From: a bacterium
GTDB lineage: Bacteria; Zhuqueibacterota; QNDG01; JAGLOF01
DNA length: 64,000 bases
Direction: 5' to 3'
NCBI GenBank assembly: GCA_016934955.1
Contig: JAFGRY010000032.1
Span: forward strand, 19,311 to 83,310
Shown: positions 26,569-34,955 of the stretch, one piece after another
Layout of the letters: every line of letters starts with the position of its first letter
Position numbering within the stretch: the first letter of the stretch is position 1
Position numbers and translations under genes: made by a program
Notes under the pieces: generated by a model
Database searches by the model: none
Told to the model about the DNA's origin: nothing
Seen by the model: only the letters and a program-made list of their open reading frames with translations

Positions 26569-29349
26569 ATGAGCAGCAGAAAGACGTTGTTTATCATCGA
26601 CGGAACGGCCTTGGCCTACCGGGCGTTTTACGCCATGGCGCGAAATCCCCTTGTCAATTCCCGGGGGCTCGATACCAGCGCGGTTTTCGGTTTCACGAAT
26701 TCACTTTTCAGCATACTGCGCAGTGAAAAACCGGACTCACTCGTGTGCGTGTTCGATGCGCGCGGTCCCACATTCCGGCATGAACGCTACCCCGAGTACA
26801 AGGCGACCCGGGAAAAGATGCCCGAAGAAATGGCCGCGCAGCTGCCACTTATTCAGCAGGTGCTCGAAGTTCTGCGCGTTCCCACTCTGGAGAAGCAGGG
26901 CTACGAAGCGGACGACATCATGGCGACCCTGGCGCTGAAAGCCGCGGAAAAGGGCATGCGTGTCTTCATGGTGACCGGAGACAAGGACATGATGCAGGTT
27001 GTCAGCGACAGCATCAGGATGTACTCGTTCGGCAGGGGAATGGCTTCCGGAGAGATCGTGATCAGGGATCCGGAAAGTGTCAGAAATAAGATGGGTGTCG
27101 GACCGGAACAAATCATCGATTATCTAGGCCTTACCGGCGACAGTTCGGACAATATTCCCGGTGTTCCCGGGATCGGGCCGAAAACGGCGGCGAAACTGCT
27201 GGCCGACTTCGGTTCCCTCGACAACCTGTATGGTTCTCTTGCCGGTGTCGACAGCGATAATCTGCGGACAAAGCTGGAGGAACATCGGGAACAGGCCTTT
27301 CTCTCCCGGGAACTGGTGACCCTGGACACGGACGTGCCTCTAAATGTCGGTCTGGATGACCTGAAAATGGGGCATTTCGACCGGGGAGCGGTTGAAGCCC
27401 TCTTCAAGGAACTGGAATTTCAGCGGCTGCTGCGCTCTCTGCCCGATTCCCTCGCGGGGGAGGAAGAAAGCGGTGATGAGCTGCCCCGGCACTACACCGT
27501 GGTTACCACCGCGGGGGCGCTTCGGTCTCTGGTGCAGGCGCTTTCCCGGGAGAGCTGTATCGCCTTTGACACGGAAACGACATCGGTCGACCCGATGCGG
27601 GCGGATCTGGTGGGGTTGTCGTTCTCCTGGAAGGAGGGTGAGGCCTGGTACGTGCCGGTGCGGGTCCCCGAGGCAGACAGGAAAGGGGATCTTTTTCAGC
27701 CGGGCCGTGCCGATCTTTTTAACAGCGGAAAGGACCCCACGGAAACCTTCGTTCTGGAACAGCTGCGTCCGATACTCGAGAACCGGGAAATAAAGAAATG
27801 CGGACAGAATATCAAATATGATGTGCTGGTCCTCAGGCGGTGCGGCATCGAAGCCGGGGGGATTGATTTTGACACGATGGTCGCGGCCTATCTCATCAAT
27901 CCTTCGGCCCGGAGTCTTTCCATCGATACCCTGGCGCAGGAATATCTCGGCATGCGAAAGATCCCGACCAGTGATCTCATCGGATCGGGCGCGTCCCGGA
28001 TCACCATGGACAGGGTGCCGCTGCAGCAGGTGGCCGAATATGCCTGCGAAGACGCTGACGCCGCCTGGCGGCTGCGGAAAATTCTCGAGAAAAAACTCAC
28101 CGGGCTGGATATGCTGCCGCTTTTCAGGGACATCGAAATGCCTCTCATTCCGGTGCTCATCGAAATGGAATACACCGGGGTCGCCATAGACAGCGACCTT
28201 ATGGCTGAGATCTCGCTTGATCTCGAAAAGAAGATGCAGGGCCTGATGTCCGAGATTTATGACATCGCCGGGGAAGAGTTCAATATCAATTCGCCGAAAC
28301 AGCTGGGAGTCATTCTCTACGAAAAACTGGAAGTGCACAAGGATGCGGGCTGGAAACGGGTGCGACGCACAAAAACCGGGTACGCCACCGACGTGAAGGT
28401 GCTTGAAGCCCTCTCGATCCATCCGCTGCCGAGAAAGATACTCGACTACCGGCAGCTGAAAAAGCTGCAGTCGACCTACGTGGACGCCCTGCCGAAGCTG
28501 GTCAACCCGGAAACCGGCAGAATTCACACATCCTTCAATCAGACCGTCACCGCCACCGGCAGACTCTCGACCAGCGATCCCAATCTTCAGAACATCCCGG
28601 TGCGCACGGAGCTGGGACGGGAAATCCGCAAGGCGTTCATTCCCGGGCATCGGGGGTGGCGGCTGGTTTCGGCCGATTACAGTCAGATCGAATTGCGGAT
28701 CATGGCGCATGTTTCCAAAGATGAGACGCTGATCGCCTCCTTTAAAAACAACGAGGATGTGCACCGCCGCGTCGCAGCCGAGATTTTTTCCATCGACCCC
28801 CGGGCGGTCACCGATGAACAGCGGCGCATGGCCAAGACGATCAATTTCGGCGTCATGTACGGTATGGGCGCCTACGGGCTGGCCAGCCGTCTGCACATTT
28901 CAAACAGCGAGGCGCAGGAATTCATCGATGCCTATTTCAGCCGCTATCCGAACATCAACCTCTATGTTGCCGAGACGATCGCCACCGCGGGCCGGGACGG
29001 GTATGTGACCACCCTGCTCAACCGCAGACGCGTCCTTCCGGAGATTACCAGTGAAAACCGGAATATGCGCACATTCGCGGAGCGCACCGCGGTGAACACG
29101 CCGATCCAGGGTACGGCGGCCGATATCATCAAGATCGCCATGATTGCCGTATTCCGCAGACTGAAGAGAGAGGGATTTAAGGCGAAGATGATCCTGCAGA
29201 TTCATGATGAACTGCTCTTCGAGGCTCCGGAAGAGGAGGTGGAGACACTCACGGCGATGGTGAAAGAGGAGATGGAGCGGGCGCTGACACTCGATGTGCC
29301 GATCGTGGTGGAAGCGGGTGCGGGAAACAGCTGGTTCGAAGCCCATTAA
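26569..29349 (+). CDS. polA: DNA polymerase I
   Basis: A 926-aa family A polymerase with all three domains. The N-terminal 5'-3' flap exonuclease (about 1-300) has DGTALAYRAFYA, YEADDIMATLA, GDKDMMQ and GDSSDNIPGVPGIGPKTA. The 3'-5' proofreading domain has an intact Exo I (FDTETT, Asp about 334), Exo II (GQNIKYD) and Exo III (YACEDAD), so proofreading should be active, unlike many PolI copies. The polymerase domain has motif A (ADYSQIELR, about 702), motif B (RRMAKTINFGVMYG) and motif C (QIHDELLFE, about 878). It is the last gene of the yebC-gltX run. Confidence 0.97.
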   Translation: MSSRKTLFIIDGTALAYRAFYAMARNPLVNSRGLDTSAVFGFTNSLFSILRSEKPDSLVCVFDARGPTFRHERYPEYKATREKMPEEMAAQLPLIQQVLEVLRVPTLEKQGYEADDIMATLALKAAEKGMRVFMVTGDKDMMQVVSDSIRMYSFGRGMASGEIVIRDPESVRNKMGVGPEQIIDYLGLTGDSSDNIPGVPGIGPKTAAKLLADFGSLDNLYGSLAGVDSDNLRTKLEEHREQAFLSRELVTLDTDVPLNVGLDDLKMGHFDRGAVEALFKELEFQRLLRSLPDSLAGEEESGDELPRHYTVVTTAGALRSLVQALSRESCIAFDTETTSVDPMRADLVGLSFSWKEGEAWYVPVRVPEADRKGDLFQPGRADLFNSGKDPTETFVLEQLRPILENREIKKCGQNIKYDVLVLRRCGIEAGGIDFDTMVAAYLINPSARSLSIDTLAQEYLGMRKIPTSDLIGSGASRITMDRVPLQQVAEYACEDADAAWRLRKILEKKLTGLDMLPLFRDIEMPLIPVLIEMEYTGVAIDSDLMAEISLDLEKKMQGLMSEIYDIAGEEFNINSPKQLGVILYEKLEVHKDAGWKRVRRTKTGYATDVKVLEALSIHPLPRKILDYRQLKKLQSTYVDALPKLVNPETGRIHTSFNQTVTATGRLSTSDPNLQNIPVRTELGREIRKAFIPGHRGWRLVSADYSQIELRIMAHVSKDETLIASFKNNEDVHRRVAAEIFSIDPRAVTDEQRRMAKTINFGVMYGMGAYGLASRLHISNSEAQEFIDAYFSRYPNINLYVAETIATAGRDGYVTTLLNRRRVLPEITSENRNMRTFAERTAVNTPIQGTAADIIKIAMIAVFRRLKREGFKAKMILQIHDELLFEAPEEEVETLTAMVKEEMERALTLDVPIVVEAGAGNSWFEAH

Positions 29350-29380
29350 AAAAAAAGGCGTTCCGATATATCGGAACGCC
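29347..29380 (-). terminator. Intrinsic terminator of tRNA-Leu
   Basis: Read on the minus strand, a perfect 24-bp palindromic stem (29380-29357, GGCGTTCCGATA and complement) is followed by a run of ten U residues that overlaps the polA stop codon region. It lies 4 nt after the tRNA. In the plus direction the stem has no U-tract, so polA may not terminate here. Confidence 0.85.
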
Positions 29381-29383
29381 CGG

Positions 29384-29467
29384 TGCCGAAGGGGGGACTC
29401 GAACCCCCACGAGCGTGAACTCACTGCGTCCTGAACGCAGCGCGTCTACCAGTTCCACCACTTCGGC
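29384..29467 (-). tRNA. tRNA-Leu (anticodon CAG)
   Basis: An 84-nt class II tRNA. The 7-bp acceptor stem GCCGAAG/CTTCGGC, D-arm GGTGGAACTGGTAGACGC, anticodon arm CTGCGTTCAGGACGCAG with CAG in the loop, a variable arm, and T-arm GGGGGTTCGAGTCCCCC are all visible. The discriminator base is A. The gene is followed by CCG, so the final A of CCA is not encoded and the CCA-adding enzyme must complete it. It reads CUG codons, which are common in this GC-rich genome. Confidence 0.95.
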
Positions 29468-29476
29468 GAGGCTAAA

Positions 29477-29505
29477 AATATAGAAAAATTCTTTTTGAAA
29501 GTCAA
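29477..29505 (-). promoter_or_regulatory. tRNA-Leu promoter
   Basis: On the minus strand TTGACT (29505-29500), a 17-bp spacer and TATATT (29482-29477) precede the mature tRNA 5' end by about 9 nt. This is the best-anchored example of the TTGACN/TATATT promoter seen repeatedly in this window. Confidence 0.7.
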
Positions 29506-29553
29506 GGTCTAAAACGTCGCGGCACCGAAAAACTGCGGCGGGAAAAAAATACG

Positions 29554-30021
29554 ATGAAACCGGAAAAAACAGGCATTAAAATCGTCGCCACCAACCGGAA
29601 GGCTCGATACAGTTACCACATTCTCGACACCCTGGAGGCGGGCATCGTGCTGCAGGGAACGGAAGTAAAATCGCTGCGAAACGGCAAGGCGAATATCGCG
29701 GACAGTCACGCCAGGGTACTCAACGGAGAACTGTTTCTGTTTCACCTGCACATCAGTCCCTATGAACAGGGGAATATCTATAACCATGAGCCGACCCGTC
29801 CCCGCAAACTGCTGCTTCACAAACGGGAGATACGTCGTCTTGAGGGGCGTGTTCAGGAAAAAGGGCTGACGCTGGTACCACTGAAAATATATTTTAAGAG
29901 CGGTAAAGCCAAAGTTGAACTGGGCCTGGCAAGAGGGAAAAAACTCCATGACAAGCGAACGGATATTTCTCAGCGGGACGCACAGCGGGATGTGGAGCGG
30001 GAGATGCGGCGCAAACAGTGA
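29554..30021 (+). CDS. smpB: SsrA-binding protein SmpB
   Basis: A 155-aa tmRNA partner used in trans-translation rescue of stalled ribosomes. Characteristic segments are [67 protein letters not shown] and a basic C-terminal tail (ERE-MRRKQ). The start at 29554 gives the usual N-terminus. tyrS follows 21 nt downstream. The tmRNA gene is not in the window. Confidence 0.96.
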   Translation: MKPEKTGIKIVATNRKARYSYHILDTLEAGIVLQGTEVKSLRNGKANIADSHARVLNGELFLFHLHISPYEQGNIYNHEPTRPRKLLLHKREIRRLEGRVQEKGLTLVPLKIYFKSGKAKVELGLARGKKLHDKRTDISQRDAQRDVEREMRRKQ

Positions 30022-30042
30022 ACGTTTAAGAGAGAGGAACGC

Positions 30043-31314
30043 ATGAGCACCAATGTTTTTACCACCCTCAGGGAACGGGGATTTATCTATCAGACAACCG
30101 ATGAAACCGCACTGGAACAGATACTCGCGGCGAATACGATTACCTGCTATGTCGGGTTTGACGCCACCGCGGATTCACTGCATGTAGGCAGCCTGGTGCC
30201 GATCATGGCACTGATGCATATGCAGCGGGCGGGACACCGTCCCATCGCACTGCTGGGCGGCGGCACCACCATGGTCGGTGATCCCTCCGGAAAGACGGAG
30301 ATGCGGCAGATGCTCACCGTCGAGCAGATCAGACAGTACGGAGAGAGAATCAGGAGTCAGTTCGCCACCTATCTCTCCTTCGACAACGACAAAGCGCTGC
30401 TGCTCAACAATGCGGAGTGGCTCATCCCGCTTAACTATATCGAATTTTTACGTGATATCGGCCGTCATTTCAGCGTCAACCGCATGCTCGCCGCCGAGAG
30501 CTATAAACAGCGGCTGGAGTCGGGACTCTCTTTCATAGAGTTCAACTACATGCTTCTGCAATCCTATGATTTCTATGTTCTGGCCCGGGATTATGACTGT
30601 CTGCTTCAGATGGGGGGGCAGGATCAGTGGGGGAATATTGTCGCCGGATCGGATCTGACCAGGCGCATGATGGGGAAACAGGTCTACGGCATGACCTTCC
30701 CGCTGCTCATGACCGCGTCCGGTGAGAAATTCGGAAAATCCGCGGGAAATGCGGTATGGCTGGACAGGAACCTGACGCTCCCGTACGATTTCTATCAATA
30801 CTGGCGCAATATCGACGATGCGGATGTGGAAAAATGCCTCGGTCTTTTTACCTTCCTGCCCATGGAGGAAGTGAAGCGGCTTCCGGGTGAGAACATCAAC
30901 CGGGCCAAGGAAATCCTGGCCTTTGAAGCGACCGCGATCACGCACGGTTTCGAAACCGCGGCGGCGGCATACACCGCGGCGGCGGGGCAGTTCGGACTGA
31001 CCGACCCGGAAGGGAAGGTCAAAACAGTCTCCCGCATCACGGATGTACCGGTGAACGTGGAAAGCACGGTCCCGACGGTGACCCTCGCCGGAAAGGACCT
31101 TTCCGGCGGTGTCTGGATCGTTTCTCTGTTCGTGGAAGCCGGCCTCTGCGCGAGCAACGGCGAGGTCCGGCGTCTGATCAAGCAGGGCGGCGCCTATCTG
31201 AACGGCGAGAAAATCGTATCGGATACCCTCAATATCAGCGAAGCCGACCTGGATGCGGGAGCGGTGCTTCTGCAGGCGGGAAAGAAACGGCACAAACGGA
31301 TTGTTTTTGCATAG
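30043..31314 (+). CDS. tyrS: Tyrosyl-tRNA synthetase
   Basis: A 423-aa class I synthetase. The HIGH-type motif is HVGS (about 46-49, in FDATADSLHVGS), the tyrosine pocket includes GGGTTMVGDPSGKTE and QMGGQDQWGNI, the KMSKS-type motif is KFGKS (about 229-233), and a C-terminal S4 RNA-binding domain (about 355-420) is present. The Shine-Dalgarno AGAGAGGAA lies ahead of the ATG. The next gene begins 3 nt after its stop. Confidence 0.96.
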   Translation: MSTNVFTTLRERGFIYQTTDETALEQILAANTITCYVGFDATADSLHVGSLVPIMALMHMQRAGHRPIALLGGGTTMVGDPSGKTEMRQMLTVEQIRQYGERIRSQFATYLSFDNDKALLLNNAEWLIPLNYIEFLRDIGRHFSVNRMLAAESYKQRLESGLSFIEFNYMLLQSYDFYVLARDYDCLLQMGGQDQWGNIVAGSDLTRRMMGKQVYGMTFPLLMTASGEKFGKSAGNAVWLDRNLTLPYDFYQYWRNIDDADVEKCLGLFTFLPMEEVKRLPGENINRAKEILAFEATAITHGFETAAAAYTAAAGQFGLTDPEGKVKTVSRITDVPVNVESTVPTVTLAGKDLSGGVWIVSLFVEAGLCASNGEVRRLIKQGGAYLNGEKIVSDTLNISEADLDAGAVLLQAGKKRHKRIVFA

Positions 31315-31317
31315 GCG

Positions 31318-31908
31318 ATGGATCTCTACGGAATTGACAAGACTCTTTTCCTTTTTCTGAACAGCGGCCTGGCCAACAGCGTCTTCGACACGGTGATGCC
31401 GTTCGTCACCGATGCCGACAACTGGAGAATTCCCCTGGGGGCCGCGTGGCTGGCGTTGCTGCTGTTCGGAGGGCGCCGGGGACGGATCGCGGCGCTGCTT
31501 GCCGTTGTGGTGCTGACGCTGAGCGACCAGGTGTCAAGCAGTCTGCTCAAGCCGCTGATCGGCAGAGTCAGGCCCTGCTTTGCGGTTGAGGGAGCCCGCC
31601 TGCTTATCAGGCAGTCGAGATCCTTCTCTTTCCCCTCCTCACATGCCGCGAACAACGCGGCTCTGGCGCTCTTTTTCTCCGTTAAATATCCGCGTGCAAC
31701 ATGGGTATTCATCACCATCGCGGTGCTGGTGGGATATTCCCGTATCTATGTCGGCGTCCACTATCCATCGGATGTCGCTGGAGGCTTTTTAGTGGGAGCG
31801 GCGTGCGCGGCCGTTGTCCTGCAGGGTGAACGGACGGCAACCGGTCTGTGGCGCCGTTTTCGCCGAACCCGTGACACCCGCGCCGCGAACGAAGGAGAAT
31901 CGGAATGA
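31318..31908 (+). CDS. PAP2 superfamily membrane phosphatase
   Basis: A 196-aa integral-membrane phosphatase with about five hydrophobic segments and the full PAP2 signature: KPLIGRVRP (about 77-85), PSSH (about 105-108) and SRIYVGVHYPSD (about 141-152). Likely substrates are undecaprenyl pyrophosphate or phosphatidylglycerol/phosphatidic acid phosphates, acting on the periplasmic side. The start follows the tyrS stop by 3 nt. The end overlaps the macrodomain gene by 4 nt (ATGA), so expression is coupled. Which lipid is used cannot be told from sequence. Confidence 0.88.
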   Translation: MDLYGIDKTLFLFLNSGLANSVFDTVMPFVTDADNWRIPLGAAWLALLLFGGRRGRIAALLAVVVLTLSDQVSSSLLKPLIGRVRPCFAVEGARLLIRQSRSFSFPSSHAANNAALALFFSVKYPRATWVFITIAVLVGYSRIYVGVHYPSDVAGGFLVGAACAAVVLQGERTATGLWRRFRRTRDTRAANEGESE

Positions 31909-32444
31909 AAGTGAAAAAAAACAAAACGGCCATTCGGCTTGTTCAGGGTGATATCACCGATATGGAAACAGAAGCCATCGTCAATGCCGCAAATTCCCGG
32001 CTTGCCCATGGAGGCGGGGTCGCCGGCATGATCGTTCGCAAGGGAGGACCCACTATCCAGGAGGAGAGTGATATCTGGGTCAAAGTAAAAGGAGGCTCCG
32101 TGCCTGTGGGCACGGCCGCCATCACCACCGCCGGCAGCCTGCCCTGCAGGTATGTCATTCATGCGGTTGGTCCGCGCATGGGCGAAGGTGATGAGGACCG
32201 GAAGCTGGAGCAGGCAACACGTTCGGCGCTGGAGACAGCGGTGTCGCACCATATCAGGACCATTGCTTTTCCCGCGATCAGCACCGGTATTTTCGGCTAT
32301 CCCATGGACCGCTGCGCGAAGATAATGCTCGCCACCGTATGGGATTTCATTGCAGAACACGACGAGCTGCAGGAGGTGGTGTTCTGCCTTTACGGCCAGG
32401 AAGCGTTCGACACCTTCGCCGCCGCCTGCAAGGAACTCACCTAA
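31905..32444 (+). CDS. Macrodomain protein (ADP-ribose / O-acetyl-ADP-ribose hydrolase family)
   Basis: A 179-aa single macrodomain. Motifs are IVNAANSRLAHGGGVAGMI (ADP-ribose binding and catalytic loop 1), IHAVGPRMGEG and FPAISTGIFGYPMDRCA (loop 2). Family members remove ADP-ribose from proteins or nucleic acids or deacetylate OAADPr. It overlaps the PAP2 gene and lies 24 nt ahead of the purine permease. No DarT or sirtuin partner is seen nearby, so a housekeeping role is more likely than a toxin-antitoxin one. Confidence 0.9.
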   Translation: MKVKKNKTAIRLVQGDITDMETEAIVNAANSRLAHGGGVAGMIVRKGGPTIQEESDIWVKVKGGSVPVGTAAITTAGSLPCRYVIHAVGPRMGEGDEDRKLEQATRSALETAVSHHIRTIAFPAISTGIFGYPMDRCAKIMLATVWDFIAEHDELQEVVFCLYGQEAFDTFAAACKELT

Positions 32445-32468
32445 TACGGACATACACGGAGATCCGCC

Positions 32469-33920
32469 ATGATTGAGAAATTTTTTCGGCTCAGGGAACA
32501 GGGTACGACGATCCGCACCGAGATCACGGCCGGCGCAACCACTTTTCTCACGATGGCCTACATTGTCGTCATTCAGCCCCTGGTTCTGTCAGGCGCCATG
32601 TTCGGCATCGAAACCGGTCTCGATTTCGGTGCGGTCATGACCGCAACCTGCATCTCGGCGGCACTGGCGACGGTGATCATGGCCCTGTACGCGAAATATC
32701 CCATCGTACAGGCGCCGGGCATGGGAGAGAATTTCTTTTTCGTGCTTTCGGCACTGCCCGCTGCCGCCGCCGCCGGTTTCACCAACAACTGGGAGGTGGC
32801 GCTGGGTGTCGTGTTCATTTCGGGAATTCTGTTTCTTCTCATTTCACTGGCCGGCCTGCGCAAGGCCCTGATCAACGCAATCAGTCCCAGCATGAAAAAC
32901 GGCATGGCTGTAGGGATCGGGCTCTTTATCGCGTTTCTCGGGCTTCAGAACGCGGGACTGATCATCTCGGCTGCCTCGATAGCGGAGGGTCCGGGGGGGC
33001 CGGTGCTCGTTCCCGGAACACTGGTCAAGATGAATGCACAGTTTGCCTCCATCGATCTGATAATTTTTCTCTGCGGCCTGATCATGACAGCCGTGCTGCA
33101 CGTACGAAAAGTGAGGGGGTCGATTCTGCTCGGCATTGCCGGGGCCACGCTCCTGACCATGGCCGCCAGGCTCCTCCTGCAGCTGTTCCCGGACCTGGCC
33201 GGGCATGCCGTGTTCGCCGGCTCAAAGCTGGGTACCATGTTCAGATTCGCCGATGCGGTCTTTTCCGCACCTCCGTCACTCGCTCCCACGTTTTTCAAGA
33301 TGGATCTGGCCGGCGCCCTGACGCTGCAGATGGTGCCGATCATCGTCATTTTTCTTTTTATGGACACCTTCGATACCATCGGGACATTGGTAGGGGTCAG
33401 TGAACAGGCGGGACTGATGAAGGACGGCGAACTGCCGCGGGCGAGCAGAGCGATGGTGTCCGATGCGGTGGGTACCGTGATCGGCGCCTGCCTGGGGACG
33501 AGTACGGTGACCAGTTTCATCGAAAGCGCGGCCGGGGTGGAGCAGGGCGGACGAACGGGGCTGACATCCCTGACAGCGGCGATGCTGTTTCTGCTGACGC
33601 TGTTTATCAGCCCGCTGATCATGATGATCGGCAGCTATCCGGTGATCACGGCGCCAGCGCTGGTCATTGTGGGATCGATGATGATGCGCAATGTGGTGAA
33701 GATCCAATGGACGGATTACAGCGAGGCCGTGCCCGCGTTTTTGACGATTCTGGTAATGCCCCTGGCCAATTCCGTGGCCGACGGTCTGGCCATGGGGTTT
33801 ATCGCCTACCCCCTGGTCAAGGTGCTCAGCGGACGCCGCCGGGACACCTCCTGGCTCATGATCGGTCTGGGACTGGTGCTGATTCTTTACTTTGTATTCG
33901 TCCGCGGTTCGGCGGGCTGA
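32469..33920 (+). CDS. NCS2 family permease (AzgA-like, hypoxanthine/guanine/adenine)
   Basis: A 483-aa inner-membrane transporter with about 12-14 hydrophobic helices. The N-terminus RTEITAGATTFLTMAYIVVIQP, VQAPGMGENFFF and GTSTVTSFIESAAGVEQGGR are the hallmark segments of the AzgA/GhxP branch, proton-coupled purine base uptake. Its last 34 bp overlap the convergent gene on the minus strand, and no terminator is visible between the two. Confidence 0.92.
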   Translation: MIEKFFRLREQGTTIRTEITAGATTFLTMAYIVVIQPLVLSGAMFGIETGLDFGAVMTATCISAALATVIMALYAKYPIVQAPGMGENFFFVLSALPAAAAAGFTNNWEVALGVVFISGILFLLISLAGLRKALINAISPSMKNGMAVGIGLFIAFLGLQNAGLIISAASIAEGPGGPVLVPGTLVKMNAQFASIDLIIFLCGLIMTAVLHVRKVRGSILLGIAGATLLTMAARLLLQLFPDLAGHAVFAGSKLGTMFRFADAVFSAPPSLAPTFFKMDLAGALTLQMVPIIVIFLFMDTFDTIGTLVGVSEQAGLMKDGELPRASRAMVSDAVGTVIGACLGTSTVTSFIESAAGVEQGGRTGLTSLTAAMLFLLTLFISPLIMMIGSYPVITAPALVIVGSMMMRNVVKIQWTDYSEAVPAFLTILVMPLANSVADGLAMGFIAYPLVKVLSGRRRDTSWLMIGLGLVLILYFVFVRGSAG

Positions 33921-34396
33921 GACGAGATTCTGGGATAGGGAGAGAGCGACAGCATCTGCTGCAGATAGCGATGCAGATCGGCAAAGTAGGGAAGCATACT
34001 GCTGAACACCAGTTTTCGCTTGAAGTGAAACGTGAGCCGAATGGTCTGCCGGCCTTTCTTTTTCCCGTCTGTCGTATCGGGCAGCTTCACGTCCAGCAGT
34101 TCTGAAAAAAGCAGGGTTTCCACCCGTCCTTTATTCCTGTCGAAGACCTGAATTGACCGCTCGGAAATGATATAGCGAAGATTGGAATATTTTCGGTACT
34201 GGGTGACACCGACAACCGCTGCGGCGGCGAGGATCAGGATGACGATCCCCGCCGCCGCTTCTATTTTATAGGTGAAGCGGGATGACAGGATCTGAAACAC
34301 CATGGTACCTGCCACGATCAGGTACGGCGTCAGGGATGCCGCGTAACTCCTGACAAAATCGGTTTTTTTGTCGTCCATGGAAAAGGAACGATTCAT
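33887..34396 (-). CDS. Small membrane protein with PH-like (YcxB-type) domain, unknown function
   Basis: A 169-aa protein I do not recognise by name. Two hydrophobic helices (about 23-40 and 48-66) are followed by a cytoplasmic domain whose sequence (RYIISERSIQVFDRNKGRVETLLFSEL, quoted here in pieces: YIISERSIQVFD and ETLLFSELLDVKL) resembles the bacterial PH-like domains of YcxB/DUF304 proteins. It is the last gene of a typA-cyclophilin-this gene run. Its 3' end overlaps the convergent NCS2 gene by 34 bp. Confidence 0.6.
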   Translation of the reverse strand: MNRSFSMDDKKTDFVRSYAASLTPYLIVAGTMVFQILSSRFTYKIEAAAGIVILILAAAAVVGVTQYRKYSNLRYIISERSIQVFDRNKGRVETLLFSELLDVKLPDTTDGKKKGRQTIRLTFHFKRKLVFSSMLPYFADLHRYLQQMLSLSPYPRISSQPAEPRTNTK

Positions 34397-34449
34397 TCAC
34401 GTCCTCCCCTGAGTGCTGTGTCCGTGTGCCGGCCGGATTGCCGGGTCAC

Positions 34450-34935
34450 TTACGACTCGACGATCCTGACCGCCTGCATGACATCGCCCTGCTCGATTGC
34501 ATCGACGACATCCTGTCCTGATGTTACCTGGCCGAATACCGTATGCCGGCCGTTCAGGTGCGGCTGGGGGGCGTGGGTGATGAAAAACTGGCTGCCGTTT
34601 GTGTTGGGGCCGGCGTTGGCCATGGAGAGCGAACCGGTTCCATGGGTGTGGGGATTGCCGTCGAATTCGTCCCTGAATGTGTACCCGGGGCCGCCCATGC
34701 CGGTGCCCGTGGGGTCTCCCCCCTGGATCACGAAATTGCTGATAACCCGGTGGAACGTGAGCCCGTCATAGTAGCCTTCCCGGGCGAGAAAAACGAAGTT
34801 ATTCACGGTCAAAGGCGCTTCTCCGGCGTACAGCTCGATAGTGATCGTCCCTTTGTCCGTCTCTATTTCCGCAGTGTATGTTTTATTCGCGTCGATGGTC
34901 AATTCGGGCGGTTTTCCCCATTGTTTCTTTCCCAT
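34450..34935 (-). CDS. Cyclophilin-type peptidyl-prolyl cis-trans isomerase
   Basis: A 161-aa single-domain cyclophilin that speeds proline isomerisation during folding. Motifs are [39 protein letters not shown] and [11 protein letters not shown]. The catalytic Arg of FHR and the FVIQGGD and QFF signatures are present. There is no signal peptide, so it is cytoplasmic. It follows typA by 20 nt on the minus strand, implying co-transcription. Confidence 0.93.
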   Translation of the reverse strand: MGKKQWGKPPELTIDANKTYTAEIETDKGTITIELYAGEAPLTVNNFVFLAREGYYDGLTFHRVISNFVIQGGDPTGTGMGGPGYTFRDEFDGNPHTHGTGSLSMANAGPNTNGSQFFITHAPQPHLNGRHTVFGQVTSGQDVVDAIEQGDVMQAVRIVES

Positions 34936-34955
34936 TGCTATTCCTTTCGTTTGAT

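Noticed and set aside
27340..28896. Open frame of 518 codons on the minus strand
   Set aside because: It lies entirely antisense to polA. Long antisense frames are common in GC-rich genes; its predicted product is rich in His, Arg and Gly without domain features, and there is no ribosome binding site.
29357..29380. Palindrome after polA considered as the polA terminator
   Set aside because: On the plus strand no T-run follows; the U-tract appears only on the minus strand, matching the tRNA-Leu gene.
31905..32444. Macrodomain gene considered as a DarG-type antitoxin
   Set aside because: No DarT-like toxin gene adjoins it; it overlaps a PAP2 phosphatase gene in a housekeeping run.
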